This document shows, one piece after another, positions 33,540 to 43,138 of a stretch of 64,000 bases of DNA. The position numbers were made by a program, and so were the translations under genes. Origin of the DNA: an uncultured Glaciecola sp. Its GTDB lineage: Bacteria > Pseudomonadota > Gammaproteobacteria > Enterobacterales > Alteromonadaceae. The stretch covers positions 40,867-104,866 of the forward strand of contig CAKZLI010000010.1 of the NCBI GenBank assembly GCA_937125395.1, in the 5' to 3' direction. The notes beneath the pieces were generated by a model. That model ran no database searches. It saw only the letters and a program-made list of their open reading frames with translations, and had not been told where the DNA came from. Each line of letters begins with the position of its first letter. Within the stretch, counting starts at the first letter, position 1.

Positions 33540-34502
33540 TTACACAATGTTAGGGCTTGTGCTCAGTTCAGCAGTCAAGCCCTGGGTTAACTCCATTTGC
33601 AAATACGGCTTGTTCATTGTCGGCGAGGTAACCCAGCTTTGTGCTAATAGTTGGCTTGGGGTTGTCTTGGATGTACTGACAAGGTTGGTATCAACCAAGA
33701 TATCAATCTTGGCTGGCAAATAGATCATTTGCATAAATTGCACATCAATGTTCAGTTGATGGTCAAATACTGGGCGCTCCCCGTTACTAATCTGCTCCGC
33801 CCAGATATGTCTGGCAGTGGAGCTCATGACCTTGGCTTTGGTCCACATGCCATGTGCAATATGGCGTTTTAAACCAAATAACTTAGCCGTTAACGGATAC
33901 AAATGAATCGGGTTATAATCCCCAGAAATCTTAGCATACACTTTGCCTAGATCACTGGGCAAAGGTAATTGTGTTTGCATTGCCGTGGCATCAGCATAAC
34001 TCAATATTTCAACCTGAGGATACGCTTCAAGGCCAGTGTCGACTGTTGCTGTTTGACGAGCCAAATAATGGCCATCAATGCGCATGATTTGTTGTGCTTC
34101 TCCGTCAATCCACCCATCCACTCGGGTAATCACATTGAACATATAACCGCGCTTATGCAGCCACACTTGCCCAAATTGACATGAAATGGTAACCGTATCG
34201 TTTACGCCAGCCCATTGTGACATCTCAATGCGATTGCGTACGTGTACGATCCCCAGGGCTTTAAAAGGTTGGTTCTTTAGTGTAAATAATTGAGCTTGCA
34301 TGCGCAAAGCTTGCATTGCAAACCAACATGGATGCACCACACCAAAAGCAACAGGCCAATCGGTACAACAATTGTAAGCATAAAGATTGTCAGCCTGCTC
34401 CGGTAAATCAAATGTTTCGGTAATACAGTTATTGGGTAATTCAGGGACTGCCTGTCCCGAAGTGACAGCACTTAGTCCAGTTTGGAGCAACAATTGAAGC
34501 AT
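33540..34502 (-). CDS. MaoC-like hotdog-fold dehydratase/acyl-thioester-binding protein
   Basis: KVYAKISGDYNPIHLYPLTAKLFGLKRHIAHGMW matches the MaoC hydratase signature pattern. Confidence 0.75.
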   Translation of the reverse strand: MLQLLLQTGLSAVTSGQAVPELPNNCITETFDLPEQADNLYAYNCCTDWPVAFGVVHPCWFAMQALRMQAQLFTLKNQPFKALGIVHVRNRIEMSQWAGVNDTVTISCQFGQVWLHKRGYMFNVITRVDGWIDGEAQQIMRIDGHYLARQTATVDTGLEAYPQVEILSYADATAMQTQLPLPSDLGKVYAKISGDYNPIHLYPLTAKLFGLKRHIAHGMWTKAKVMSSTARHIWAEQISNGERPVFDHQLNIDVQFMQMIYLPAKIDILVDTNLVSTSKTTPSQLLAQSWVTSPTMNKPYLQMELTQGLTAELSTSPNIV

Positions 34503-34530
34503 GCATAACCTTTGTTATTAAATAAATAGC

Positions 34531-34551
34531 GCTTAAGTAAGTGGCTTAAGC
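34531..34551 (-). repeat. Inverted repeat GCTTAAG-N7-CTTAAGC over the stop codon of the 124-aa ORF; possible weak terminator/processing hairpin
   Basis: Exact 7-bp arms read from sequence; no clear U-tract. Confidence 0.4.
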
Positions 34552-34920
34552 TGAGCGCGCCAAAAATATCATGCGCGATAATCGTTTAAAGCTTCGCGAC
34601 GACACTTGAGAGCGATGTACCCAACGGGTATTGCTTGCAGTAACAAGCATTAACCAATCAAAAAACCGGTTTGAATGACTCAGTAATTCACTGGTATGCC
34701 CATCAACACATATCATTACTGGCACATCTTGCCAAATTCGGATCCGATGTTTCAGTTGTAACGTGCCATCTTTATCGTTGTGCCTGCGGCGCAATAAGCA
34801 ATGGGGCTGTAATTGTAGTAAAGCAATGCGAAAACTGGGTGTTGCCCCCACAAGAGGATCGTCATTCGCAGTAATATCATGAAGTGATAATGAACCTGGA
34901 GATGATGTCCTATTCGCCAT
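34546..34920 (-). CDS. Hypothetical protein in the usual ygfX (cptA) position next to sdhE; no TM helices evident
   Basis: ORF start overlaps the sdhE stop; C-terminus ...SSRSFKRLSRMIFLARSA vaguely YgfX-like. Confidence 0.6.
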   Translation of the reverse strand: MANRTSSPGSLSLHDITANDDPLVGATPSFRIALLQLQPHCLLRRRHNDKDGTLQLKHRIRIWQDVPVMICVDGHTSELLSHSNRFFDWLMLVTASNTRWVHRSQVSSRSFKRLSRMIFLARSA

Positions 34921-35170
34921 AAACCTTAACGCGATTCAACACCATTTTGACCATATCAGCTAAATCAGGATCATGACAAACTTGATGTCCCATGAACCAT
35001 GCAAACAAATCAGGATCATCACACGTCAATAGACGTTCAAACGTGAGTTTATCCCCATCATCAAGATCCGCAAAAGCAGCTTCAACAAAAGGCAAAAACA
35101 ATACATCAAGCTCTAACATACCGCGTCGACAAGCCCATTTTAAGCGATTTATTCGTTTTTCAGTGAACAT
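34910..35170 (-). CDS. sdhE: FAD assembly factor SdhE
   Basis: RLKWACRRGMLELDVLFLPFVE signature (RGMxE). Confidence 0.95.
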   Translation of the reverse strand: MFTEKRINRLKWACRRGMLELDVLFLPFVEAAFADLDDGDKLTFERLLTCDDPDLFAWFMGHQVCHDPDLADMVKMVLNRVKVYGE

Positions 35171-35386
35171 ACTTAACCTTTAGCAAACATAAATTTTTAA
35201 TATGCGGCAAGTTTAGCATGTACTAGCAACACTGAATAGTTGCCCGATAGGTCTGTTTAGTATTTTGTAACCTTAGATGAATAATTCTTTTTGTGGCTTG
35301 TTTTTTTTTGCTAATCAAGCACACTATACATCAACGATATTATTCCACCTTAAACGCAACGATGTGACGTTGTAATCGGAGAAATT

Positions 35387-36352
35387 ATGAGTGCTTTTTC
35401 CCCACAATGGCAAGGCCATTTATCCCATCTTGGATTAATTAAAATTACGGGTGAAGACACCCTTAAATATATTCAAGGACAAGTGACCTGTAATGTTGAG
35501 ATGCTAACCGGCAATAACTGGCAGTTTGGTGCACATTGTGATTTTAAAGGCAAAATGTGGAATATGTTCCAAGCGTTTAAATGGCACGATGCTGTGTATT
35601 TATTATGTCAACAAAGCGCGTTAGCAGGCGCACTGGCTGAATTAAAAAAATACGGAGTATTCTCCAAAGTAGAGATCACTGATGCCACAGCACAGATGTC
35701 TATCGTCGGTTGTGCTGGCAATGCTGCGATACTTGACGAATTAGCTATCGAACTACCAGAAATATCTCCGGCATATTCAGCGACACTTGTACCAGATTCA
35801 GCTTCGAGCACAACAACACCCAATAGTTATGTGTTGCATATTGCGACCCACTTACCTGCCCCAAATGCGCTTCGACATCTCATCATCACTGACAAAACTG
35901 TGCTTACAACCATGCTACCAGATGGAGCAACAATCTGGAATGCTTTGGATATTCAAGCCGGTATTGGGGCGATTAGCGACACTACAAGCAATGAATTTGT
36001 TCCACAGATGCTTAACCTTCAAGCCATCGACGCCATTGATTTTAAGAAAGGCTGTTATATGGGGCAAGAAGTCGTTGCTCGGACTAAGTACTTGGGTAAA
36101 AACAAACGCGCTGGCTATATCTTAACCACTACTGGCGATATTGACATTGCAGCCGGTGAAACATTAGAAATTCAAGTGGGTGAGAACTGGCGCCGTGGAG
36201 GAATAGTCCTTAATAGTGGCTATATTGATGGCCAGACATGGTTTTTTGCCGTCTTACCCAATGACACCGAACGGGGTAGTCACTTGAGAGTCAAAACACA
36301 ACCTGACATAATAGCCACCACTCAGGCTTTGCCATATACTTTAGACGTTTAA
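35387..36352 (+). CDS. ygfZ: YgfZ/GcvT family folate-binding Fe-S cluster protein
   Basis: KGCYMGQEVVARTKYLGKNKR signature, divergent from sdhE. Confidence 0.94.
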   Translation: MSAFSPQWQGHLSHLGLIKITGEDTLKYIQGQVTCNVEMLTGNNWQFGAHCDFKGKMWNMFQAFKWHDAVYLLCQQSALAGALAELKKYGVFSKVEITDATAQMSIVGCAGNAAILDELAIELPEISPAYSATLVPDSASSTTTPNSYVLHIATHLPAPNALRHLIITDKTVLTTMLPDGATIWNALDIQAGIGAISDTTSNEFVPQMLNLQAIDAIDFKKGCYMGQEVVARTKYLGKNKRAGYILTTTGDIDIAAGETLEIQVGENWRRGGIVLNSGYIDGQTWFFAVLPNDTERGSHLRVKTQPDIIATTQALPYTLDV

Positions 36353-36369
36353 ATAGGATAACTAACCTC

Positions 36370-36855
36370 ATGAATATTGTTAACAACTCAATTGTGACCA
36401 TGCACTACACAGTATCAACAACTGATGGTACACAAATCGATTCGTCACGAGAGGGCGAGCCTATGGTCCATCTGCAAGGCAGCCAATATCTTATTCAAGG
36501 ACTTGAAAACGCGTTAATGGATAAAGTGAAAGGGGATGAATTTGTCATCGAAGTGACACCTGAAGAAGCTTATGGTGACCGTCACGAACAATTAGTCCAA
36601 CAAGTACCTAAATCAATGTTTGGCGATAATGAAGTCAATGTTGGCATGACTTTCCGTGCAAGTACCGATGATGGTGAACAAACGGTCATGATCATCGATG
36701 AAACTGAAGATGAAGTCGTTGTTGATGGTAATCATCCATTAGCCGGTATGGATTTAACCTTTGCAGTTGAAATCTTAGATGTGCGCGCTGCGACTGCTGA
36801 AGAAATCGAGCATGGGCATCCACACGGTGAAGGCGGTTGCGGTCACAGCCACTAG
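36370..36855 (+). CDS. slyD: FKBP-type peptidyl-prolyl isomerase, SlyD-like with His/Cys tail
   Basis: GLENALMDKVKGDEF...VDGNHPLAGMDLTFAVEILDVR; C-terminal HGHPHGEGGCGHSH. Confidence 0.85.
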   Translation: MNIVNNSIVTMHYTVSTTDGTQIDSSREGEPMVHLQGSQYLIQGLENALMDKVKGDEFVIEVTPEEAYGDRHEQLVQQVPKSMFGDNEVNVGMTFRASTDDGEQTVMIIDETEDEVVVDGNHPLAGMDLTFAVEILDVRAATAEEIEHGHPHGEGGCGHSH

Positions 36856-36869
36856 GCCAGTTGAATAAC

Positions 36870-36899
36870 AAAAAGGTGCATTAACTGTACCTTTTTTTA
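36870..36899 (+). terminator. Hairpin terminator downstream of slyD (A-run on the other flank, so may work bidirectionally)
   Basis: AAAAAGGTGCA-loop-TGTACCTTTTTTT. Confidence 0.75.
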
Positions 36900-36973
36900 T
36901 ATCACTTCTGCTCCACACTACTATACGCTAGTGGTCTAATCCCCAGCTTGTAGCGCCTGGTTATCACGCCAAG

Positions 36974-37315
<342 letters not shown>

Positions 37316-38152
37316 TTACTCGCTATCGTAAATTGTTGGAATAGGAACTCGTTTATGTTGTGTTTTTTGATAAATGGACACTAATTTGTCACTGACCGAT
37401 GGGCTGACATCGCGTCCTTCTAAAAAGTCATCAATCTCATCATAACTTAAACCTAGCGCTTCTTCATCCGCTAGTTGTGGAGTAAGCGATTCTAAATCTG
37501 CGGTAGGTGGTTTACTAATCACTTGTTCAGGGGCACCTAAATACGCCGCTAGTTGGCGTACTTGACGTTTATTTAAACCAAATAACGGTGCTAAATCACA
37601 AGCACCATCACCGTATTTGGTATAAAAACCAGTAATATTTTCTGCGCTATGATCGGTACCCAGAACTAAACCACCAAGCATTCCTGCGATTTCATATTGG
37701 GCAACCATTCGTGCGCGGGCTTTGACATTACCTTTTACAAAATCAATGTGTTGGGCATCATCCGGCAGTAAATTGCTATCGCGTAACGTCGCTATCGTTT
37801 CTTGGTGTAATGCATCCGTTGCCGGTTGGATATTGACCGTCACACTATGACTAGGTTGAATAAAAGTAATTGAATCTTGTGCGTCAGCCTCATCCGCTTG
37901 GGTAGAGTAAGGTAAACGTACTGCGATAAACTGATACTCGGTTGAATCCGTCGTGCTATTTAAATTATCAACTGCAAGTTGTGCGATACGACCAAGTGCA
38001 CAGGAATCAATCCCGCCGCTAATGCCTAACACTAGGGTTTTACAGCCAGAAGCTTGCATTTGAGATTGGATAAAAGTGACTCGACGTTGCACTTCAAACT
38101 CAGGATCGATGCTCGCAAGCACCTTCATTTCAGCTAAAATTGTGGCGATCAT
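37316..38152 (-). CDS. nadE: Ammonia-dependent NAD+ synthetase
   Basis: [19 protein letters not shown]-loop; no glutaminase domain (278 aa); immediately upstream of glnB. Confidence 0.93.
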   Translation of the reverse strand: MIATILAEMKVLASIDPEFEVQRRVTFIQSQMQASGCKTLVLGISGGIDSCALGRIAQLAVDNLNSTTDSTEYQFIAVRLPYSTQADEADAQDSITFIQPSHSVTVNIQPATDALHQETIATLRDSNLLPDDAQHIDFVKGNVKARARMVAQYEIAGMLGGLVLGTDHSAENITGFYTKYGDGACDLAPLFGLNKRQVRQLAAYLGAPEQVISKPPTADLESLTPQLADEEALGLSYDEIDDFLEGRDVSPSVSDKLVSIYQKTQHKRVPIPTIYDSE

Positions 38153-38310
38153 GACCTACCTTTCTGCATAAACAATGAATCAATGTGTCAAATGGTGAAA
38201 AATGTAGCAATCGAAACCACATGTAAAATCCCAACTAAAGGACAGTTCCTGACTTGCTTCACTTGTAGAATAATAAGGGTATTTCATTGCTGTGTATAAA
38301 TAAAATGCAA

Positions 38311-38356
38311 TTTAGGTATACAAAACAAGATGTTTAATGCATTTAGCATACCTAAA
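38311..38356. repeat. Inverted repeat TTTAGGTAT-N28-ATACCTAAA in the nadE/fimT intergenic region
   Basis: 9-bp exact arms at 38311-38319 and 38348-38356. Confidence 0.55.
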
Positions 38357-38412
38357 AATAGTGATTATTGCATTATTAATATAGCGTTAATCTTCCATTT
38401 TAAGGTCATTCG

Positions 38413-38997
38413 GTGCTTACTCACTTCACTTTTATCCATTACCAAGCAATGACATTTCGTCAGCGCGGTTTAACCTTATTAGAAATGTTATTAGGGTTAA
38501 GTATTATTGCCTTAACCATGACATTTGTTGTGCCTAGCGCACATGATATTTTCACTCAAAACAGGATCATTAGTGAGCTCAATCGCACGAGTAGTCTGTT
38601 GCAATATGCTCGGTTGTATGCCCTTGAGACGAAACAAACGATGTCGGTGTGCCCCGCGAGTAATTTTAGTACGTGCTCTTCTGATTGGCGCGCGAGCAAA
38701 ATCGTTTTCGCCGATATTAATGACAATGGCATCCGAGACAGTACCGAACCCTTAATATTAAGCACTGAGACCAGTGAAATACAAAATGTAATGTCTGGCC
38801 CAGCTAGCCCAATTCGATTTTTTTTTAGTGGAAGTAGTGCCAGCCCAGCCACGATAAAGATTTGTGATGCCAGCGAAGATAGTCGATTTTCTCGTGCGTT
38901 ATTTGTGAGTTTACAAGGTCGTGTAACGATGAGTAAAGATAATGATGGTGACGGAGTGTATGAGACTAACGCAGGTACTGCACTGGCTTGCGATTAA
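38413..38997 (+). CDS. fimT: GspH/FimT family pseudopilin
   Basis: Prepilin motif RQRGLTLLEMLLGLSIIALT; C-terminal GspH-like. Confidence 0.85.
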   Translation: MLTHFTFIHYQAMTFRQRGLTLLEMLLGLSIIALTMTFVVPSAHDIFTQNRIISELNRTSSLLQYARLYALETKQTMSVCPASNFSTCSSDWRASKIVFADINDNGIRDSTEPLILSTETSEIQNVMSGPASPIRFFFSGSSASPATIKICDASEDSRFSRALFVSLQGRVTMSKDNDGDGVYETNAGTALACD

Positions 38998-39029
38998 CGC
39001 TTATGTCAATCAATTCAGCATAATTTAAA

Positions 39030-39566
39030 CTAGCACTGCCAACAATATTCACTCGCACTGATACTGCCATTATTGTTTTTATCCCATGCCTTACGTCCGT
39101 CGCTAAAATACACTAATACACCATTATCTGCCATCCCCCCAGCTGTGACCGGTGTGGCAGTGATGGTATACGCTGTGCCATTGGTGTTCATGTTACTAAT
39201 GGTTAAATCAAATCGCTTATTACTCGCACTTTCTTGTGAAGGGGAATAGGTCGCAAATACCGCTGGCACTCCGGTATTCGCTCCGCTTGCACCAGCCCCA
39301 TGATAAGTATAATTGGCTAACTTGTGACGCTCCAGTGCACCTGCCAATGCCATTAAATCACTTTGGGCTGCGGCGCGGTAAGTCGCCTGACTGACATTGA
39401 TATAGCTTGGATATCCTACCGTGGCAATAATGCCCACAATGGCAATGACAATCATCAGCTCAACCAACGTAACCCCATTTTGCCTGGATGTATTAGTCAT
39501 TGTGATAGGCATTGGGATAGGCATTGGGATAGGCATGATTGGTATGTTCATCGCTGGTGAGTTCAT
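39030..39566 (-). CDS. pilE: Type IV (minor) pilin, PilE-like; start either 39566 (ATGA overlap with pilY1) or 39500 (MTNTSRQNG)
   Basis: Prepilin motif NG|VTLVELMIVIAIVGIIATVGYPSY; last gene of pilVWXY1E order. Confidence 0.88.
   Translation of the reverse strand: MNSPAMNIPIMPIPMPIPMPITMTNTSRQNGVTLVELMIVIAIVGIIATVGYPSYINVSQATYRAAAQSDLMALAGALERHKLANYTYHGAGASGANTGVPAVFATYSPSQESASNKRFDLTISNMNTNGTAYTITATPVTAGGMADNGVLVYFSDGRKAWDKNNNGSISASEYCWQC
39499..39534. repeat. 12-bp tandem repeat (ATTGKGATAGGC)x3 in the 5' end of the pilin ORF, encoding (MPIP)n
   Basis: 39499-39510 (one mismatch), 39511-39522, 39523-39534 read directly. Confidence 0.9.
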
Positions 39567-41704
39567 GGTTGTCTCTCTATTTCAGTTTGCCAAGATTGAG
39601 GTTGAACGCGTTCAAAATGGCCATAGATATTCTGAGCTAAACACGCAAAATCACCCAAACAAGCAATTTTTTGACCGCTGTGATCATATTCAATCACGGC
39701 AGAGGCGCACTCAGTGCCTAAACACACCACCGGCTTGACGATATTTTCAATTAATATCTTAGGATTTGGTGCAATGCCTGTTTGCTTTAATTCAGCAAAA
39801 CGGTCGCTATGCCTATCAACGCTATCTTGGTGTGCATTCATCACGGCATTGCCAGTGAACAAATCCACTAAATAGGCACGTGCATTGCCGGCAGTAGAAG
39901 CACTGAGACTCACGCTCTCATCCTTTGGTAAGTAAGAGGTAAACAACACTTGGTAATCGACAATCAAAGGTGAAGCGAGCACTTTTTCACCACCACTTTG
40001 TAAATCTATACGCCATCCTTGTTTGGCTCGAAAGTCAGCTTGGGCAAGCTCTTTGACAACGCTATCGCTCGATGTCAACTGCTGACTAGTGGCATTGTAT
40101 AAGCTATCAGGTGTCAATGGCGAAGACGGCAACGTAAAATGTCCGTAAGTATCTTTGAGATACACACCGTCATCTTTGAACATATAAAAACCATCTTGAA
40201 TAGCCGTATTTAAAGGATCAGCTCGAAAACCTGAGCCAAGTGCAACAGCAAAATATTGCTCATCCGCTGTTGCTACTTCGGTTACATCAGGACCATAATA
40301 AAAGCGGCGATTGGTACTCACTGTATCACCATTAACATCAGCAAATAGGCCCCCTTTAATTAGATCTGATCCCGTTGCACCATTGTAAATATCAAAGCGA
40401 AATACTTGCCCTCCGAGATCTGCCGCATACAAATGATCAGCCAAACCATCTGCATCGCGATCAATGGTTGAGATACGACCTGTAATTGAATATTTCATAT
40501 TGGCAATATTCAAATCGGCGTTATTACTGGCAATTTCATATAATTTAACCCCGGTATTCGCATCAATAATATATATTGCATTGCCGACATTATCTGCGGT
40601 TCTGACGCGGTTAGTGTCTTGACTATCAGCATAGCCGCCACCGACAATCATTATATCTTTGACGGTTGAACCAATCCGTATTTTTGTCAACGTCGGGCGT
40701 GACCATGTTTGGCCTAACCTTGCATACTCGCCCTCCCCTCCTTGAATGCTAAATACTAATTTGGGGTCGAGTTTGCTGGTCACATCAAACACATAATAAT
40801 TAGCACCACCGCGACGCATACCAACATACAAATAGATTTTTTCGCCATACCTGCGCACAACCAAATCACCATCTATTCCATAAATATGATTTAGCGAAGG
40901 TGTATCTTGATATAACGAATACAAATTACCTAATAATGCTTGAGGAATAATAGCAAAGTGCTCAGTGCCTGTTTGTGTATCAATAGAATGCAAAAAACCA
41001 TGATTGGTCGCGACAAATATCGCCGAGTCCTTCTCTCCATAATTGACAATCACCGGTTGCGAATGAATCGGATCGCCGATTTGCAAACGCACATCACTGC
41101 GACTGCCATCGTTGTCATCGTCTCGCATATCGACACCACGCGCCCATTTTAGTACAGACTCTCGGACCCTATTGGGATCAGGTAAATGGGTTAAGGCTAA
41201 ATCAGTAGTATCGATTAACATGTTATTTTCATGCACTTTGTTGGCGGTTTGGATAATACTGCCGGCGGCATTAAAAGTGTATACATTGCGCACTAATGAT
41301 AAGCGGCTTGCTGCCCCTCCTTTGCCGATATTATTGCCATCAACCAGTTCAGACCAAACACTATGCGAGTATTCATAGAAAAAACCCGTTGTACTATCCA
41401 CCGCTGGCACGCCGTTTTTATCAAAAATTTCAGTCCCATTAATTTTGTATTTTTTTATATTACCAGGCCATAACGTACCGGATGAAGGCTCAAATAATGC
41501 GACATACAACTCATCTTTATGCCTTAATGGGTTGAGTTGATTGACGCTAATACTAGGGACAACAAAACCGACAGTATCCATGTTCACTGTACTATCAAGG
41601 TAAATATCTAAATCATCAGCATGCACTCTCCAGCCAATCCCCAAGCTGAGAATGCTACTCAACAAGGTGCTTAACAAAAGGGCATACAGATGATCACAGT
41701 ACAT
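39563..41704 (-). CDS. pilY1: Short PilY1-type protein: signal peptide plus C-terminal beta-propeller; start placed at MYCDHLYALLLS
   Basis: PilY1 C-terminal pattern (GDPIHSQPVIVNY, VFVGMRRGG-like LYVGMRRGGANYYVFD, calcium-site-like DRDADGLAD); the listed ORF extension to 41968 overlaps pilX in another frame. Confidence 0.85.
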   Translation of the reverse strand: MYCDHLYALLLSTLLSSILSLGIGWRVHADDLDIYLDSTVNMDTVGFVVPSISVNQLNPLRHKDELYVALFEPSSGTLWPGNIKKYKINGTEIFDKNGVPAVDSTTGFFYEYSHSVWSELVDGNNIGKGGAASRLSLVRNVYTFNAAGSIIQTANKVHENNMLIDTTDLALTHLPDPNRVRESVLKWARGVDMRDDDNDGSRSDVRLQIGDPIHSQPVIVNYGEKDSAIFVATNHGFLHSIDTQTGTEHFAIIPQALLGNLYSLYQDTPSLNHIYGIDGDLVVRRYGEKIYLYVGMRRGGANYYVFDVTSKLDPKLVFSIQGGEGEYARLGQTWSRPTLTKIRIGSTVKDIMIVGGGYADSQDTNRVRTADNVGNAIYIIDANTGVKLYEIASNNADLNIANMKYSITGRISTIDRDADGLADHLYAADLGGQVFRFDIYNGATGSDLIKGGLFADVNGDTVSTNRRFYYGPDVTEVATADEQYFAVALGSGFRADPLNTAIQDGFYMFKDDGVYLKDTYGHFTLPSSPLTPDSLYNATSQQLTSSDSVVKELAQADFRAKQGWRIDLQSGGEKVLASPLIVDYQVLFTSYLPKDESVSLSASTAGNARAYLVDLFTGNAVMNAHQDSVDRHSDRFAELKQTGIAPNPKILIENIVKPVVCLGTECASAVIEYDHSGQKIACLGDFACLAQNIYGHFERVQPQSWQTEIERQP

Positions 41705-41717
41705 GTTAGTTTTTGTC

Positions 41718-42302
41718 CTATTCAGGCGGTGATGCGGGTGCAAGCACAGCGACGGATAATGAATTAGCGATTGCAAATGGACTGTTTTGCACCTGACCAC
41801 AACCCCGAATAATAAAAATATGACAATTGATATTACTGCCTCCAATGACACTAGAAGCACCACGACAAGCGTGTTCTTGCACAAAAGCACTGCGCGACCA
41901 ACTACGTAATTGCTCTTGGGTATCGTAACTACCTGAAGTGCTGTGCCTAGTGCCGCTTTGTAACCCACTTTGAGTTAAGTTACGTTGCACATAACCTTGA
42001 TCTGCAAAACAACTTAATGCATGACTCGTTAAATCAATCGCGTTGAGTAGCCTAGCTTCTGATAAAGGGTCGGTTAAGGTACTATCGAGTAATATATGTT
42101 CGTCCTCTGACTCAAACATCGCGCCAGCTAATGCAGACTCTGCCGCATCAAAAGCTACTGTTTGTTGCTCCATTGCACTGGCCATTTTGATTTGAATTAG
42201 GCTAGTAGATACAGATGCTATTGCTAATAAAGTGACGGATAACAACACCAACAAAGCAAAGATCATGACGACACCGCGCTGTTTATAAAAATAATCCTTC
42301 AT
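41718..42302 (-). CDS. pilX: Type IV pilus assembly protein PilX
   Basis: KQRGVVMIFALLVLLSVTLLAIASV; between pilW and pilY1. Confidence 0.85.
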   Translation of the reverse strand: MKDYFYKQRGVVMIFALLVLLSVTLLAIASVSTSLIQIKMASAMEQQTVAFDAAESALAGAMFESEDEHILLDSTLTDPLSEARLLNAIDLTSHALSCFADQGYVQRNLTQSGLQSGTRHSTSGSYDTQEQLRSWSRSAFVQEHACRGASSVIGGSNINCHIFIIRGCGQVQNSPFAIANSLSVAVLAPASPPE

Positions 42303-43138
42303 ACTTGATTCCGTTTAGTCATATATTGCATATTGCGTAACATAATCGTCGCTTCAAATTGACGGTATAGATGCGAAGTGTTGGGTAACACAGGCGGTTC
42401 ATTGAGTAATACAAATGACCGAGTATTATCGATGTTGATAGCATCATCACTGCGGATCAACAGTGCCACACGAATCGCAACCACTCGCTTTGCTTGGGTG
42501 ATATTATCAGCCGTCACGTATCGGTTAGGATGAGCTAGTCCTGAATCATCGGCATGATTAGCCAAGCCATATAACACCTGAAATCCTTCGACATGATCAA
42601 GTAGCGTAAACGCATTGTGATTATTATGGCCCGTTGCAACTTGTTGCCCACGCAATACACGCAAGTCAAACCCACGACATTTTAACTTTCGATCTTGAAT
42701 AAAATACTCATTCACCACCGGAAACTCTACTCCTGCAGCATACCCTAATGAGTAACCTCGGCAGTCGCGACTATCGACTTTACTGATCACTAAACGATCA
42801 TTGCTGGCGTGACTTCCTTGAGTCACACCTAAGGCGGTTCTACTAGCAAATGTATTCGGTAAGATCACCGCATTATGTTGTAAGAATACCGCCTCTTCAA
42901 CCACGTCTTGACTGCGATCCAGTTGCACCGAAAGTGTGTCATAACGACCGGTTAACATAATATCGTGTTGTAATTTAACGATAGCATAGCGACCATTTTC
43001 TAGGACACTCGACAAGGCACGGTTTAATTTATCAGTAACGGATTGACTGACCATGACTTGGATCACCGTGACACTCAACATTGCCCCCAGAGCAAGACTG
43101 ATCATGATTTCAACTAAACTAAACCCTGTTTGTCTCAT
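42299..43138 (-). CDS. pilW: Type IV pilus assembly protein PilW
   Basis: RQTGFSLVEIMISLALGAMLSVTVIQV prepilin motif. Confidence 0.88.
   Translation of the reverse strand: MRQTGFSLVEIMISLALGAMLSVTVIQVMVSQSVTDKLNRALSSVLENGRYAIVKLQHDIMLTGRYDTLSVQLDRSQDVVEEAVFLQHNAVILPNTFASRTALGVTQGSHASNDRLVISKVDSRDCRGYSLGYAAGVEFPVVNEYFIQDRKLKCRGFDLRVLRGQQVATGHNNHNAFTLLDHVEGFQVLYGLANHADDSGLAHPNRYVTADNITQAKRVVAIRVALLIRSDDAINIDNTRSFVLLNEPPVLPNTSHLYRQFEATIMLRNMQYMTKRNQV

Noticed and set aside
35300-35310. T9 homopolymer upstream of ygfZ as a phase-variable tract
   Set aside because: Intergenic, no hairpin and no clear promoter spacing; a single AT-rich run is weak evidence
41705-41968. N-terminal extension of the 801-aa PilY1 ORF (MGYKAALGTALQ...)
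   Set aside because: Overlaps pilX in another frame and precedes a proper signal peptide at 41704; not credible as PilY1 coding sequence
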